Of a stretch of 21,342 nt of DNA, positions 21,216 to 21,342 are shown piece after piece. The position numbers were made by a program, and so were the translations under genes. The DNA comes from JAAAOZ01 sp964496595 (GTDB lineage: Bacteria > Chloroflexota > Anaerolineae > B4-G1 > SLSP01). The stretch spans positions 1 to 21,342 of the forward strand of contig CAZCAI010000082.1 of assembly GCA_964496595.1 (NCBI GenBank), given 5' to 3'. The notes below the pieces were generated by a model. It saw only the letters and a list, made by a program, of their open reading frames with translations. It made no database searches and was not told the DNA's origin. Every line of letters begins with the position of its first letter. Within the stretch, counting starts at the first letter, position 1.

Positions 21216-21342
21216 CGAACGTGACCTCTTCGCGCTGGGCGACGATCTGGCTCGGCTCGATGCGAAAGGCCTGCCAGCCGACCTCCTCGGCGGCGAAGTG
21301 GAGCGGCGCGCCGACGTAGCGATTGCTCAGGCGCTGGCGCAG
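21208..21342 (-). CDS. C-terminal end of an unrecognised protein, cut by the window edge
   Basis: A minus-strand frame enters at the right edge and ends with a TAG at 21208-21210, giving the last 44 residues, including HFAAEEVGWQAFRIEP and ending QREEVTFGS. Codon use (GC-rich third positions) matches the neighbours. The position upstream of the ABC ATPase on the same strand, 95 bases away, suggests the same operon, so its identity could reveal the importer's substrate. I do not recognise the family from this fragment. Confidence 0.6.
   Translation of the reverse strand: MRQRLSNRYVGAPLHFAAEEVGWQAFRIEPSQIVAQREEVTFGS

Overview
The window is a GC-rich bacterial contig piece. Its gene content is compact: stand-alone Ser/Thr kinase, multi-GAF histidine kinase, ArnT/PMT-like glycosyltransferase, Reg_prop beta-propeller lipoprotein, plant/cyanobacterial-type GlgC, and an ATP-cone class III ribonucleotide reductase. 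Together with the many short degenerate intergenic repeats, this best fits a Chloroflexota (Anaerolineae-like) genome, perhaps metagenome-derived. That placement is inference from gene style, not from a marker gene. A 100-N scaffold gap (2304-2403) lies inside a 15-bp tandem repeat.

Layout. 195-2228 (+) encodes the large part of an anaerobic ribonucleotide reductase (NrdD), which stops right after its zinc-site region and has no glycyl-radical segment. 2229-2746 is a repeat- and hairpin-rich non-coding stretch ending in a promoter. 2747-6676 (+) is a tightly coupled trio: tandem-GAF histidine kinase, D-2-hydroxyacid dehydrogenase-like protein and HD-domain protein. 121 bp after the trio, 6798-6980 (+) encodes a 60-residue protein that is essentially the missing glycyl-radical tail of NrdD, closed by a perfect 38-bp palindromic terminator. 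7148-9424 (-) holds an M20 metallopeptidase and a minimal Ser/Thr kinase. 9780-13295 (+) holds a CNB/bPH-like membrane protein behind a promoter predicted to make a leaderless mRNA, then peptide deformylase and an Mrp-type Fe-S carrier. A convergent membrane glycosyltransferase (13358-15373, -) shares a divergent promoter region with glgC (15592-16854, +). From 16940 to the right edge, all on the minus strand, lies an ABC importer set (partial unknown gene, ATPase, permease, NMT1/SsuA-like lipoprotein) followed by a Reg_prop lipoprotein.

The standout is the split class III ribonucleotide reductase. Catalytic barrel and glycyl-radical domain are two separate genes about 4.6 kb apart, each with its own Shine-Dalgarno site. 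The radical-bearing glycine would have to be supplied in trans, which resembles the GrcA (YfiD) spare-part protein of pyruvate formate-lyase but here would be the obligatory radical carrier of dNTP synthesis. The small gene sits beside signalling genes and behind a leader with two mutually exclusive long-range pairings, so its dose could be controlled separately from the barrel. No nrdG activase is in the window. I could not run searches, so novelty is unverified.
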